This document shows positions 45,478-59,289 of a stretch of DNA of 64,000 bases, in pieces (the first letter of the stretch is position 1; each line of letters starts with the position of its first letter). The notes under the pieces were generated by a model. That model did not search any database. It was given only the letters and a program-made list of their open reading frames with translations, and was not told the origin of the DNA. The stretch covers positions 62,001 to 126,000 of the forward strand of contig JNDT01001590.1 in the NCBI GenBank assembly GCA_000697055.1. The letters are read 5' to 3'. The position numbers and the translations under genes are program-made. Source of the DNA: Saksenaea vasiformis B4078. Taxonomy: Eukaryota; Mucoromycota; Mucoromycetes; Mucorales; Saksenaeaceae.

Positions 45478-48400
45478 CTATTGTGCTAAGGCGACAGCCA
45501 CGCTGTATGCGCCACTATGGCTAATGGATACGTTCAGACCTTTAATGCCGACTGCGGCAGCCTGCGTTTGGGCTTTTCCGGATAGGCTGACTTGGGGCGC
45601 ACCCACATCGTTGGCGAGGATTTCAATGTCGCGGAGAGGAGCTCCGGCGCCGTCTGAGGGGATATGACCGTAGGAGGAGATGGCTTTGAAAACGGCTTCT
45701 TTGGCTGACCAGCGGCCTGCAAAGCTTGCTTGAGGATCGGGGCGGCTGCGGCAGTATTCGATTTCCTTGGGCGTAAAATTGCGCTCAACAAAGGTAGCAT
45801 TATCAACGTTCACGGCTGTGTTCAGCTCGACATCAACACCAACACCCTTCTTGCCGGCTTGTTGTTCAGTAAGGCTCGAGAGAATGGCCTGGGTGGCGGC
45901 AGCATCACCTTGCAGCGCGGCAGAGGCGGCGACAGACTTGGCATTGAAAACCCAGGTTTGTTTTTCCTTAGAATACTCGGCACGGGCGTTGGGGTTGAGG
46001 TAGACCTTGTGCTCGAGTTCGTCGGAGTAGGGAGGTGCGTCCTTGACTTGGATGAAGTCACTCACGCCAGTCAATGAGTCGTGGAGGTAGCGGTAGGCCT
46101 TGGCATAACGCTGAGCGTTCTTTGCCTTGTAGGCTTCGTAGACATTTTCCTCAAGGGCACCGAGGACATAGTCGGGATGGATAATAAGGATTTCACCACC
46201 AGCTTGACCGAAACCGAACGATTTCAAAAGACCGGCCTTGAGACCATCCGTTTGGATGCTGCGGGAAGGATAAACAATGTATTCGAATTCCTTGAGCACT
46301 TCATCGACATTGTCCGCATTGCGATTGCCGGGAACAAGACCACTGTTCAACGACTGGATCAAACCGTTTGCCATCCACGAAGCAGCAGGACCCTTGGGAT
46401 GACCCGTCAAGTATTTCTGCGTAATGGCCAGGAGCGCGTTACCCTTGGAACGGCCCAAATGCTTAAGCTGGCTGTTCAACACACGCGACTCGTTCTTGTC
46501 GTTGGCCTTGGTAGATGTGCCGTGGAAAGAAGCAATGTTGATATCATCAACGGTCAAACCATACACAGCCAAAGCACCGCGGAGAGGGGCAATGCTGGAA
46601 TCCTTCTGGTAGAAGTTCATGTTCCAGGTGGCCAAAGCTTCCTTTTCTTGACGCTGAGCTTCCTTTTGAATGAAGTCGCTGCGTTCAGCAAGCCAATGCT
46701 TCTCATCTTCTTCCGTCTTGAATTCACCAGCGGCCTTGAGCTCGGCCAATTCCTCGCGCAACACATCGTATTCTGCTTCCAACCAAGCCTTGATCTGGGC
46801 ACGGCGAGCCTTCATCTGACGAGCACGGTAGTTGAAGTTCAACAAAGGCGAAGGACGCTTGCCAGCCTGTTCACGAGCAGTGGTAAGAATACCCGCACCA
46901 GGGGCAGGGACGGAACGACCCTCCTTGTCAGTAGCGGTATTGGTCAAAGCAATGATACCGTAGATGGGTGCGCCGATCTCGATGGCGCTGGCAGCCGACA
47001 TCAAAATATGGTTGGCAGCACCATGGGCTTCCATGAAACCGTTACGGGTAGTGGTAGCAGGACGAGACATCTCGGCAGGTGTACGACCATGAGCCAACTC
47101 ATCCACAGCGTTCGACGTAGCCTTCATATTGGCGAATTCGTAGCTGGATTCTTCAGTGATATCTTCGGTAGCACCGGCAATCATGATCTTGGCCTTGCCA
47201 GTCAAAATGCTGTCCACAGCCAATTCAACAGACACAGCGGAGGTGGCACAAGCATTGACAGGTGTCTTGATAGGACCGGAAGCAGAAAGCAAAAGCAAGT
47301 TGATCCAGGCAGGCATGGTGTTGATAAAGGATTCTTGAAGAATATCCTTCTGAACGGGTTTGTCAAGCAAACGATCACGGAAGAGACCACGCTGAGCTTG
47401 CTGACCACCGACACCAGAACCAGTTGTGTTACCGATCTCGGACACATGGACATACTTGAAGAACTCGTAAGGATCAGTGATACCGGAGGACACAAAGGCT
47501 TCGACGGTAGAGACGATGTTGAACAAAGACACAGGATCAACCTGTTCAATGATATCCTTGGGCACACCATAGCGAGCGGCGTCCCATCCAGTGGGGATCT
47601 GACCAGCCACAAGACGATCAAAACGCAAGGCCTTGGGCACATACAATGTCGCGCCCTTGCGAAGGACCACAATCCACGAACCATTGTCAGCCTCATACAC
47701 ATCAGCCTTATCACCTTGCTGGGCCTTGAAGTGCTGAGCTTCTTCCTGGCTACACTCGAAAGGCTCCAAGTCATGATCAACCATGATCTCCTGCATCAAC
47801 AACTTCTTGTTGGGATCGTAACCATTCATCACCGAAGGATCTATGGATCATGATCAGTAAACGACCTTCTCTCACTGCCATTCCTTTTAATCACTTACCG
47901 ATGAAGCGGATACCGCTGTGCTCGAGGATTTGCTTCTCATACTTAGCCTTGATCGCCTTGTCTTCGACAGGTTCGTTGGTCTTGGCATCCACCCAGCCAG
48001 AGTAAGGTCCGTTCTTCAAGTTACCGTGATGGTGCTTGATGAAGCCCATGATCCAGGCCATCTCAATACAACCCTCCAAGGAGAATTCACCATAGGCTTC
48101 CATCTCCCAACGAGTACGGGCGTTACCCCATGGAGAGACTTCGCCAAAACCAGTAACAACAATGACCTTTTCGAGATCCAACATGCCCTTCAAGTGAGAC
48201 AAGTGTTTGAGCGTCTCGTAGGGCTTCAGCTTGGGGAAATCGAACTTCATGTTGGCACGAGGAGTCACCTTGTGAGGCTTGTACTTGCGCTCAGCCTCGG
48301 CACCGTTGACGATCTTGAAGTCCAATGAGTTTTCGGAGGCAATAGCCTTGCGGATCTCGGCTGTCTCACGAGTCTGCTGACGGAGGTTGTTACTGATTTC

Positions 48401-51400
48401 TTGCAAGTTAGGAATGAACTGAAGACCACCGTTCAAATCAGCCCAGACAGGCTCGGTCTGGCAAAGTTCAACAATGCTGGGATGCATGAGACCAAGGATG
48501 TTGAACGACATTTCGACGGTAGAGAAAGTACGCACACCAAGAGCCTCAATGCCTTCAGCGATCACATTGTTAGGACTCATCAAACCTGTGCCACGGGTCC
48601 AGCTAACGGAAAGAAAAAAAAAGGGAGGTGAGTAAACTGTATGCTAATTGTTCATTCTTCTTCTTCCTACCCAATCACGGCACCGGCAATCAACAAGTAG
48701 TCAGACCAGCTCTCAGAGTACCAACGGTTGAACAAGGTTTCAAGACCAATCTTGGATTCACTGTAAAGACCGTCTGAACCGAATGTACCGTGGTTAGGCG
48801 ACATGGGCAAGATCACCTGGGCAGGGCGGGTGTCGGAACCAATGGCCTGTTTGTGGGACTTGATGCTACCCAAGAGACGCAAGAGGTTGGTCAACATGAT
48901 ACGATGAGCCAATTCGGACTTGGAGTCGATCGAGTCGATCTCACGACCGTTTTCAGGAATGGCGGCGAAGGGAACGACAAAGTCGAGATCCCAGTTCAAA
49001 CCCTTGGGGTCATAGATATAGTTGACAAGGGCTTCGACATCTTGCTTGGAACCTTGGTTGAATGGCACGACAACGAGCTCAGAGCCACGCGAACCATAGG
49101 TTTGATAGATCGATTGGAAGTACTCGGTGACCTGACGGCTGAAACGCGAGGTGGTCACGATCACCTTGGCACCACCGGAAACAAGACCCTTCAACACTTC
49201 GGAACCAATCGAGTCCTTGCCGGCACCGGTCAAAAGCACACACTTCTCGGTAAAGGAAATACCGTAATCGGCGATCTCGGACAACACATCGAGGTAAGTG
49301 GTGGTCAAGCGGTTGCTGTACTCCCAACCAGTAGGATCGTTGACGTTCTTCTTCTTCAAATGCAAGAAGGGGATGGTTTCGGTCTTGGCAGATTTGGCAG
49401 ACACACGCTGACGTTCCACCACGGTACGACCGGCAGCGGATGACAAGCGGCGCTGACGGCTGCGGGGCTCCTTCACAATGGAGTTGGACATGGACATGGC
49501 GCGCAAGACATCGCCGTAAAGTTCCTTGATAGCGACCTTGGTGCTCTTCTTCATCTTGTGCTGGGTACGGATGATCTTGTACAAACGACCGAGACTCTGC
49601 TGCACCTTGAGACGGTTCGAGTATTCTGTTACCTTACTACCAGAAGCCATTTGCTTCACGTAATGAGCAAGCTTACGGCAGCCAGGACGAGGCACCTCAG
49701 CATACTTAATGTCACCCTTCTCGGTGATCGACGTGCTGGGGCCGGTAGGGAAAGTCACTATAATAGTGTGAACAAAAAAAACTGTAAATTAAACTTTTCA
49801 AATCTTACCATCCTTGTACACAGGATTTTCAGCAAGGACTTCCACACAGTTTTCAATCAAAGCCTGACCAAATTCCTTAGCCAAGCGATAGGTCTCACCC
49901 TTATCCTCGGCACAGTTTTCGACATTGTAACGCATGTAATCGATCAGCTGTGGGTAAGCACGGTTCATGATAGTCAAGCACTTGGCTGTGACCTCACGAT
50001 CGACAATGGCCAACTTGCCAAAGATAATGTCGTACCACATGGTCACTGCGTCCTGACGCACCCAGTTCCAGTAGGAATCGTAACGGCGGGCCTTCAAGGG
50101 ACTGAAAACAGGCTTGATACCTTCGGCAAAGACATCACCTTGTTCAGCCAACCACAAGTCCAATTCGGCTTGCAACTTCATCGTGGTGGTCTTCTCTTGC
50201 TCATACTTCTTGTGACCTTCGCGAAGATCCTGTTGTAAGTAACGGGCATACAAGTTCAATTGCTGGTAGATCAAGTTGTTTTGCTGAGCCTTGAGGGCAT
50301 CGAATTCTTCACTGTTAATCACGGCAACGGCACCAGCACCGCCAGCAGCAGCACCACCAGCACCTGCGGTGGACAAGGTAATACCGCTCTTCTTAGCATA
50401 ACCCTGAGCAACAGAATCCAACCAGGACTTGGCATCGGCTTCCGATCCGAGACGGGCAGCGGGTTCCATGGTCAAACCCATCAAAAGAGCACCCTCGACA
50501 CGTCCGTTACCCAAACCATAGGTGGTCGACAAGTACGACTTGGCGCTGTTCAAGGTAAAACCACCAGGCATCTTGGCACTAATCATCTTGGCAACCAACG
50601 AACTGGTGTGCTTACCAAGCGTACCACCGAACGAACCATCCAAAGAAGCACCAAGTTCATCCAAAGGTGTTTCCTCAGCCTTTTCAGGGACAGCATTGTT
50701 GAATTCCTTTTGAAGATCACCAAGGATTTCGTTCTGAAGGGTGGACTTGCCACCAACCAAATCCTTGATCGCCTTGGACAAGGGCACTTCATCCACCGAC
50801 TTCTTCAACTTTTGAGCAATCACAACGTGAATGACCTCAGTGGCCGTCACAGGCGCATCGCTATACATGTATCATATTAAACACTCGTTATCAAAAAAAA
50901 AAAAAAATGAAAGACTTACCTCACGGGAGCAGCTGGACCAGCGGAAGGTGCGGGTGCAGCAGCCACGAGGGCAGCAGCAGGCGCGGCGGCAGCAGCGGCA
51001 GGAGCGGCGCTAGAAGAATCAGCGGGAGCAGGGGCTGATTCAGCGACTTCCTCGACAGGATTTTCGAATTCATAGTAAATCTCCTTGGCGTCCTTGGAGA
51101 TACACATGTTCTGACGACGGTTGCTCAAAGCGTTGTCATAGGCCTGGTACTTAAGGTTCAAAGTACGTGTGGCCATACCGCTGAGGGTAGGAGAGGGACC
51201 GACTTCGATCAAACGTTCGATCTGGTAGTTCTTAAACAGTTGATCCTGGGTCTCGATCCATCGGACAGGCGAAGCAAATTGGTAAGCGAGCAATTCGACC
51301 AAGAGAATGTAGCCCAAACGCTGCTGTTGACCAGGAGTAGCGTACTTGTCGTCAGTCCACTGCTTCAAAACCTTACCCAAACGAGGACTGGAAGTCAAGT

Positions 51401-54400
51401 TGTAGACGTTCTCGATGTAGCTCTTCTTGGTGCTGAAAGGTTCGGCTGTCAAGTTAGGAATGTACTTGCCAGTCAACTGAGCGACGTCAATGTTGGTAGG
51501 GGTGAACTTCTTAGCAAGGTAGGTGCGGAAGGGGCTGACACCACTGAGCAAGAAGGATGAGTGGAAAGGCACGTCAATACCGGGCAAGGGCACAGTGGCA
51601 TAGCCACGTTCAAGAGTAATACGGCCTTGCTTGGCGGCCTTTTCGCGGGTCTTTTCCAAAGCACCGTCGATGATCTCGACCAAATGTTTCTTGACTTCCT
51701 CGAGGGGCATCGTCTCCATCAGTTTCTGCAAATCGATGTTGGACGTCTTGAGGTAGTTGAGAACGTTGGCCAGGACATCCAAGTTCTGCAACGAACCAGC
51801 GGCAACGTACTGCCAGTTCTCGACGTTGAAGTTGACGATTTCAAGGACTTCACCACTCTGGCGTGCAATCGAGTCAACAACATAACGGAGCGCGGTGTCA
51901 TTGAACGACTTGGACACACGAGCGGGGTTGACAGCGGCCATACCATAGTTGGAGCGACCTTCGGCATCACGCTTGACAGCGGACTGCATGGTCATACCAC
52001 GATAGAACACGACATCAACAAGGGATTCCAAGGGCAACACATCACCGACGGAAGCCAAAGCAGCATACTCACCAAGCGAGTGACCAGCGAAAGCACAGTT
52101 GCTTTGAATCAATTCCTTGGAACGCATGTCTTCGAAAGCAGCCTTTTCCATCAAGGTCAACGCAGGCTGAGTAAATTGCGTGGCGGACAAAAGACCGTTG
52201 GGAGCGCGGAAGGTGTAAGAGGCAGTGCGCTCATGGATGGAGGGGAAAAGAGGCAAGGTGTTGATGCTGCCGTCGGTCTCCACAACATCGTAAGACATGC
52301 TCATGTAGTTCTGACGGATGGCATTACCACGTGGACCACCGAAATGCACGGTCTTCTCCTTCGGGTTGTCACGGACGATCTCGAGAATCGAGAAACCGTA
52401 GTTCTCCATGAAATGCTTATCGGCACGGTCCCAAATGACCTTGGCAACAGGTGAGCTGGCATACAAAGCCATACCCATACCCTGTTCCTGAGAACCTTGA
52501 CCAGTGAACACGTAGGCAGTGACAGGCTGCTCTACTTCGGCGGTACCCTCCACAACCTTCTCGTTGTTCTGGTTGATTGTCTCGATCTTGATGATCTTAC
52601 GACCGTTCTTCATACCGGTGTGGGACAACTTGGTCTCGAGGCGATCTGAGGGCAAGACCATACCAACAAACTTGACATCGTAGGCAACAACACGACGTGG
52701 CACATTGTCCGCAGCAAAGATCTCGACAAACTTGCGAGTAGAAGCACTGGTCCACATACCGTGGGTAATGGTGCCGGGAAGGACGGCAAGATCGGCGAAG
52801 TAAGGGTTGACGTGGATGGGGTTGTAGTCACCCGAGACGTTGGCGTAAGGTTCGTTGGAAGCAGGAGCATGCACCACAGAGGTGTAGGAAGATTGTGTGG
52901 GCATCACTGAGTAGCCACCATTCTCGAAGAAATGAGCTTGTTCGATTTCCTGACCGTGACGACGGAGGTACTCAATGACAGGGTTGCCGTGACTCTCACC
53001 AGCCTCATAGTCAACTTGACCAATCTGGACGAATTCCTTGGTAGAAAGTTGCATAGAGATGGTACCAGAGGTCTTGACGCTAGAGAACACCTTCTTGTTC
53101 TTGTACTTCAACTGCGTGTTCAAACGGAAGATAAGCGAGCTTCCGGGAGCAAGTTCGTAGTTATCCAATTCCTCGGACCATTGGACCCATTCCTTGGAGT
53201 TAAGAACAGCGATATCCTTGCTATCCTTCAACTTGAGCTCCATAGGTGTTTCGACCTTGCGTTCAAAGGTATGCTCGAAATCGTCGAACTGACCACGGTA
53301 CAAGAACTGGCTGGTCACTTCCAACACAGGCTTGTTGTCTCGGACAATAACACCCTTGACTTCGATCAATTTGCCGGAATCGGTGTTGACGATCGCATTG
53401 ATATCGGCGTAGGTGTCAACAACATCGCCAACCTTCAGAAGATCGTTGCCATCAAGCAGACGGAAGCCATTGGAAAGATGGACAAGTTTCAAAAGATCAC
53501 CATCAATCACCTTGGGGAAAATGGCCTTGATGATGGCCTTCCAGCCGACGACGATAGCAAAGTCCATGGGCGCATTGATGATCTTCTGGCCGCGATCAAC
53601 ATAAATCTCTGCTTGATTACCGACAGCCTGGCAGAATTCCTTTACTTCCCGTGCCTGCACGGATTCATCCTTGCCAATCAACTTCTCTGTCACAGAGAAG
53701 TTCAAAAAGTCGTCCTTGGATTCCATACCAAACCACAACTTATAGTAAAAGTCCTTGATGCGGTCATTGCGACCCTATATAAAAAAAAGGTGAGTAAATT
53801 CGTTTTCTTCAAAAAAAAAAAAGAACTGTTAGTTATACGGTACCTCCATCACTTCGTGGACAGGTGCATAGCCGAATTCGGGCTTATACTCAAACATGAG
53901 GTGCAAAGGCACGAAATCTTGTGCTCTCTTCTCATACATGGTGACCTTGATCAACTTGTCACTGATAGAGGCTTCAACCGAAGTAACAAACTCGGCCGAT
54001 TTGCCAGTGGCACTCCACAGACGCTTGTCCTGCAACTTGATAGCGCTGGTTTGGCCGTTGACCTTGCTGACCACCAATTGTTGACCGGCACGGGGACGGA
54101 AGATGCGCTTTAATGGGTTGTCAACGAAACGTTTACCTTGGACAATGAAAGGCGAGGTCAAAAGGGCGCGAAGCCAGTTGTAGTCAGAACCGGAAATCAA
54201 TTGGAACCAATCTTCCTCGGCAGGGACAGAAGCCTCGTTCTCACCGGTGGTATAGATCAGCTCGTTGTCGGAACAAGAGGAAGGAGCGACGCCATTGGGC
54301 TTGACGATCGCTTCGCCACCGAGATACTCAATTGCAGGGATCAAGCTCTCGTCGTTGTTGTAGTAACGTTCCTTCAAGCTCTTGATGTGACTTTCGTAGA

Positions 54401-57400
54401 TATCGCCAAGAACCTCACCAACAGGTTGGTCTGTGCGGGTGGTATATTTGGCGGCAACAGGACCGTGAAGGATACAGGTACGCTGGACATCCTGATCGAC
54501 GACGGCAGCGAGATCCTCGGATTGCCACAAAGAATCCTTCTTGAACCAGATATCGAAATCCTTATCCATCACAGGAATGAAGGGCACAGGCTTCTGACCG
54601 CGACGCTGGCACAAGGTGACAAAGTGCAACACATCGGCGGAGGCAAGCAGTTGCGAGTCGGCTTCGGGAAACTGCTGCAAGAATTCAGGGATGAAGTCAA
54701 AGGGATTTTCGAGCTGGCTGAAGCTTTGCAAAGTCGAGGTCACTTCTTCGTCAGAGAAACGCTCTTCAATACGACGCAAGAAATCGCCAACAAGGTTGCG
54801 GTGAGTAGGATCGATCCAGCGCTGTTCCTGCTTGATGTACAGCAGTTCGATCATGCGGTTGACCACCTCGACATAGGTCATGTCTTGAAGGTCCACCACG
54901 TCACCGTTCTTCTTCTTACCAAACCAGACCTTTTGGAAATCGGCATTCAGGCGCTTGATGATGTAATCCTTCTTGGCCAAAAGGGCAGGAAGGCGCTTGT
55001 CCTTGGGAAGATTGAAAATGCTTTCATCCAATTCCTTCCACAGACGCACACCACGAGTGGCCACCTTGTGAATAGGCTCACCCAGTTCGGAACGGACAGT
55101 AAGAATACCACCAGCGGGTCCCTTGTAGGTCTTTTCCCATTCGGCATCATCCACACCAGGGGCATCCACCATAGCCTGCTTGGCAGCTTCAGAAGCCAAA
55201 CCTTCCTTAGAGGCCATCATGCGCGAACCGAACAAGATACCATCGAAGGGCATAGGAGGATAATCGAATTTGACAGACCAGTCACCGGTAAGGTAGGGAA
55301 GAGTGTCATCGGCACCACCAAAACCGGAACCAGCAACAAGGACAATGTTGGGCTGGCGTCGGATAGAAGCATAAGTTTCCAGAATAGGTTGATGCACGTC
55401 TTCGAAACTGTGATGTCCACCTGCACGACCACCGGTCCATTGCATGATCACGGGCATGGTTGGATTGGCTGCAGCAATGGCGATCACCTAAACAAAAAAA
55501 TGTTGGTTGAGTTTGGGACTAGTCTAAAAACGGAAGGCGACAATGGGCTCAAAAAAAAAGTAGGTGACACATACCTGACGGATTGTTTCGATGCTTCCGG
55601 GTTTGAAGGCAACGTGGCGGATACCGGCAGCCTTCAAATTGGTCAACACTTCGTTGGCGACGTCAAGACTGGGAACACCCGCAGCAACACAGACACCTTC
55701 CATGGGCAGGCCTTCTCTGCGCATGACCTGAACCAAAGGATACTGGAAGCCCCATTGACGAACATTCAAGAACAACATGTTCAAGGATATACCTTCACCA
55801 GGACGAGTCAGTTGCATGATTTTGTCAACCTTCTCACGAAGCATCCTTTCGTTGTAATGACCACCACCGGCAAGTTCGACATGATAACCAGCATTCATCA
55901 CAGCCGATACGAACTTTTCGTTGACAGTAGAAGGTGTCATACCAGCAACCATCAACGGAGGCTTACCCAACAAACGCGACATACGCGAGTCAACATGGAT
56001 ACGACCGTTGCTAAAGAGTAAGAGAAAAAGTGAGTTGTCATGCCGTCGGATTGTGTTATCCTTTTTCTTTTCTTACCTTGTTGTCTTGACCAACTTGGGC
56101 TGGAACACCTTGGCCCAGTCTTGGGAATAAGTAACAGCGCGTAGATCGGCATCAAATAAATCGGCCTTGTACGACAGGTCGCGGTTATTTCCTTCAAGAG
56201 CACCAGCCAAGACAATTTGGACACCTGTTCCTTCCTTGTTGCGGTGCGTCAAACCACCAATACCAGAAGTGGCACCGGGACCGAAATCAATGATATGGGT
56301 CAAATCTTTCAGGGCAATAGCCTTTTCCCAATGCACAGGTCGCTCACAGATAAGAGACACCAATGCTTGCGTCAGATCGGCTGAGGAACGGAGATCGGAA
56401 CCTATTTCGTCCAAAAGTTGAGAACTCTTCCTTTTTTTTTTTTTACCCCAACGGCCCCAAATCTTCCGGTGAGAAGAATTGAAAGGCCGATTCCCCACAC
56501 GTTACCTGAATCTGTCGCAAACACGGGGATCGCCAAGTCTCGTGCTTCAAACTTAAGGTGATGTTTCTCAATATCTTCGGCTAAATCCTTGGTGACAGAG
56601 CGAAGGTATTGACTATGGAAGGGGGCGGTGATGGGTAAGAAACGCGAAGAGAACTTAATCTTGCGTTGCGAGAAAGGTACGCGTGACTGTTCAAGACCGG
56701 TTTCAGCTTTCAGCTTGCGCAGACTGAGATTCAAGCCGTAGAGGGATTGAGGAGGACCAGTGCAGACGAAAGAGCGAGGTCCGTTATGCAAGGTGATTTC
56801 AATTTGACGATCCGCAGCCAAATGGGCATTGGTAGCTTCCAAATGCTTCAGCACTTGAGACTCACGCAAACCGGTGATGGCCAGCATAGGTGTTGGGTTA
56901 CCCTCATTGTTGGCAAGTGAGTCCTCGACGATAGTGGGATTGAGTGTGGTGGGAGGGAATCCTTGCTGAGCGCGTGTACCAATCCAGAAAAGCAAACCAA
57001 GTGCTTTTTCGGCATTACGTTGGAATTCTTCTTCCGTAGAAGAAACAGCAATGACAACGGAGGTAATAATACCTTGACTGTGTCCAGTGGAACCTGCAAC
57101 GATTGCATATAAGTGATTCTTTTTCTAAACACCTTTTTTTTTCTTTTCACTTTACCAGCCAACAACTGTCGAATATCTGCGGGAGAACGATCCAAAATAC
57201 GAAGCATTACATAGTAGTGGAGTAATTGGGTAAGACCGATAAGAGGGAAACTGACAGGAGCAGAGACAAGGTAGGGTAAGTCGGGTCTTGATTCTGGGTT
57301 ATCGAGCCAACGCAAGATATCCAGACCTTTTGAATGGAACACACTTGCTTCGGAACTGCGAGCATTCTCGGCCAAGACGATCGCCATACGTTCAACAAAA

Positions 57401-57945
57401 GGCTTGACAAGACCATGATAGGTAGTCCAAATATCGGCCAATTCGTCAAAGTATTCCTCGATGTTACCTTGACCACCAAAGATAGCGAAAAGCTTTGTAT
57501 CTCCACGAGCAGCAGCAGAGAACAATGCAGATTGAGGAGCTTTAGCTTCATCCGAAGTCAAAACATGGTGTTCCTTCAATACAACCAATGTATCGAAATA
57601 AGCCTGGATGACGATCTGTTTTGCCTCGGATTCCAGAGAACGGGAGATAGCATGAACATCGTTGTTCTTTAGGTACTGTACACCAAAGTCAATAAAGGCG
57701 GTCCTTGCGACAGGTAAAAACTGGGATTCTTTGGCAGCACGCTTTGCAGCAAAACGCATGAAACGTGCAGCAAGTTCGATTTCGGTAGATTCTTCTTCTA
57801 ATTCATCTGTTTTGACAGGGAATTCTTCTTTCAATTGTTCAGCAGATACCCAGATATCTGCAGGCACAAGGATGGAGACCTCGGTCTTGTTTTGCTTGAT
57901 GGCAAGTGGGCGTAACACTTGTTGTCCCTGTTGATGATTGGCCAT
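45478..57945 (-). CDS. FAS: Type I fatty acid synthase, fused beta-alpha single chain
   Basis: Makes long-chain acyl-CoA from acetyl- and malonyl-CoA with NADPH in the cytosol. Ten exons: 57945-57156, 57093-56506, 56401-56077, 56010-55575, 55487-53844, 53774-50920, 50860-49809, 49757-48671, 48602-47899 and 47840-45478. All phases agree, giving 3947 aa. Domains in order: acetyl transferase (Ser269 in STGHSQG), enoyl reductase ([13 protein letters not shown]), dehydratase hot-dog ([10 protein letters not shown]), malonyl/palmitoyl transferase (GHSLGEY, about 1825), an Ala/Pro linker (about 2180-2212), acyl carrier protein (Ser2252 in [10 protein letters not shown]), ketoreductase ([17 protein letters not shown]), ketosynthase (Cys in NACATS about 3357; His in SFHGTST and TGHPKG) and phosphopantetheine transferase ([19 protein letters not shown]). 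Ascomycetes split these between two genes. Introns are 51-104 nt. The region is GC-rich and strongly codon-biased, which leaves long open frames on the opposite strand. Confidence 0.97.
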
Positions 57946-58450
57946 TATATCTGAAAGAGTTAAAAGTTAGACAAGAAGAAGAATAGATGACAGCTGCTAC
58001 TTGACTTTTTTACCTTTTTAAAAGGTTCTTTTAACTTCCGTTAGTAAATAAGGATGCGGTAAATCGCGTTGTTATGTGTGTGAGCGTAAGAGAGAAAGAA
58101 GGGGTTTTGTGTATATATAGATGTTGCTGTACGTGTTGTAAAGTGTAGTTTTGTGTGTGTATGTGTGTGTGCGTGTGGATATGTAAGAGTTGGATGTTCC
58201 TTTGTACAAAGATATAGAAGATGTGTTTCCCTATCAACAAGTTCTCTTTTTTTTCTTCCCCCAACGAAAAAAAAGAAAAGAAGTAAGAAAGAAGGTTATA
58301 ATGGGAAAAGCTTCTCTTTTTTTTTCTCTTTTTGTTTTTTTCCAAGACAGCTAAAAAAGTGTCCCCATCGAACTCATCTTTTTGGTCGGGGCGGATGGGT
58401 CGGAGTGACTCGAATTAAAAATGGTCTCGCTTGTATATTTGTATTATAAA
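57946..58450 (-). promoter_or_regulatory. FAS upstream region
   Basis: Upstream of the FAS start, the interval holds GT-rich repeats (about 58130-58180), an A/T tract with TATATA (58110-58118) and A/G- and T-rich runs near 58245-58345. These are typical of a strongly transcribed housekeeping promoter. The boundaries are approximate. Confidence 0.4.
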
Positions 58451-59289
58451 TTCATATGTCTTTGAACCCCAAAAACCTTGGGTTTGGAACAATAACAGGC
58501 CAACAAACATCCTATTACCAATTCCCCAAAATTGACCTTACCTCCCCGCTCCTTTTTCTTTTTTAGTTTACCCTTCTTATCACATTGACCCATTCGTATC
58601 TAACCGCTTGTCAAACCTATTCATGCTATTGTCATACGATGGACCCTTTTTGACTTATTCTGAGACAACCAAAACCCACGCTTAATCCCTTTTCGGAGTT
58701 CATTGAACCTGATCGTCCCTATCGGTCTGTTGACACTCTTACTTAATCTGTCCCGTGCAAATAGTCATCTTCAACGTATCAACGTCTGCATTGATCATAT
58801 AATCGCATGAGTAATACCCATTCAGTAACCTTTTTTTGCTCAAAAAAAGAAAAATCTCGCTTTTTCCCAAATAGAGATTTCGGTCTTTCAAAGCATAGAG
58901 GTTCTTGCGTTGTGACTCTGCGTCGGCTGGTAATGAATTTTGCGCCAGCAACCAAAGACTTCTGCATTGTTTTGATCTGAATTCCCATGACTACATGCTC
59001 CATTGAATGTAAATGATGTCACCTTACTGGTCGTTGATATGTTTGAGGATGATACACAAAATGAGTGGGCAGAACTGTCTCGTTCAAATCCATCCGTTTT
59101 GACTGAAAGATGACGGGAAGGAGGTAGTCATGTAAACGCCAACCTTATGCGATGCGTACATTGACAGAAGCCTGATTATTTGCTGATGATAACAGAGATG
59201 AAAGCTTAACAGGCTTTATCCACTTTCTAGACAGACTATGTGTGTAGCGTGAGCATAAAGCTAGAACGAGAGCTTCCTATAGAAAATAC
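58451..59289. other. No supportable gene
   Basis: Short minus-strand frames between 58739 and 59003 overlap in two frames and show no motif. Confidence 0.4.

Noticed and set aside
46081..47853. 590-codon open frame on the plus strand
   Set aside because: It lies antisense to the FAS ketosynthase region and has no motif. The strong GC and codon bias of FAS produces long antisense frames.
54138..56021. 627-codon open frame on the plus strand
   Set aside because: Antisense to FAS exons with confirmed domains, and it runs across FAS introns on the other strand. Treated as a codon-bias artefact, as are 52932-54113 and 51561-52454.
58153..58449. Plus-strand frame upstream of FAS
   Set aside because: Reads through GT-repeat, A and T runs in the FAS promoter region; low-complexity translation.
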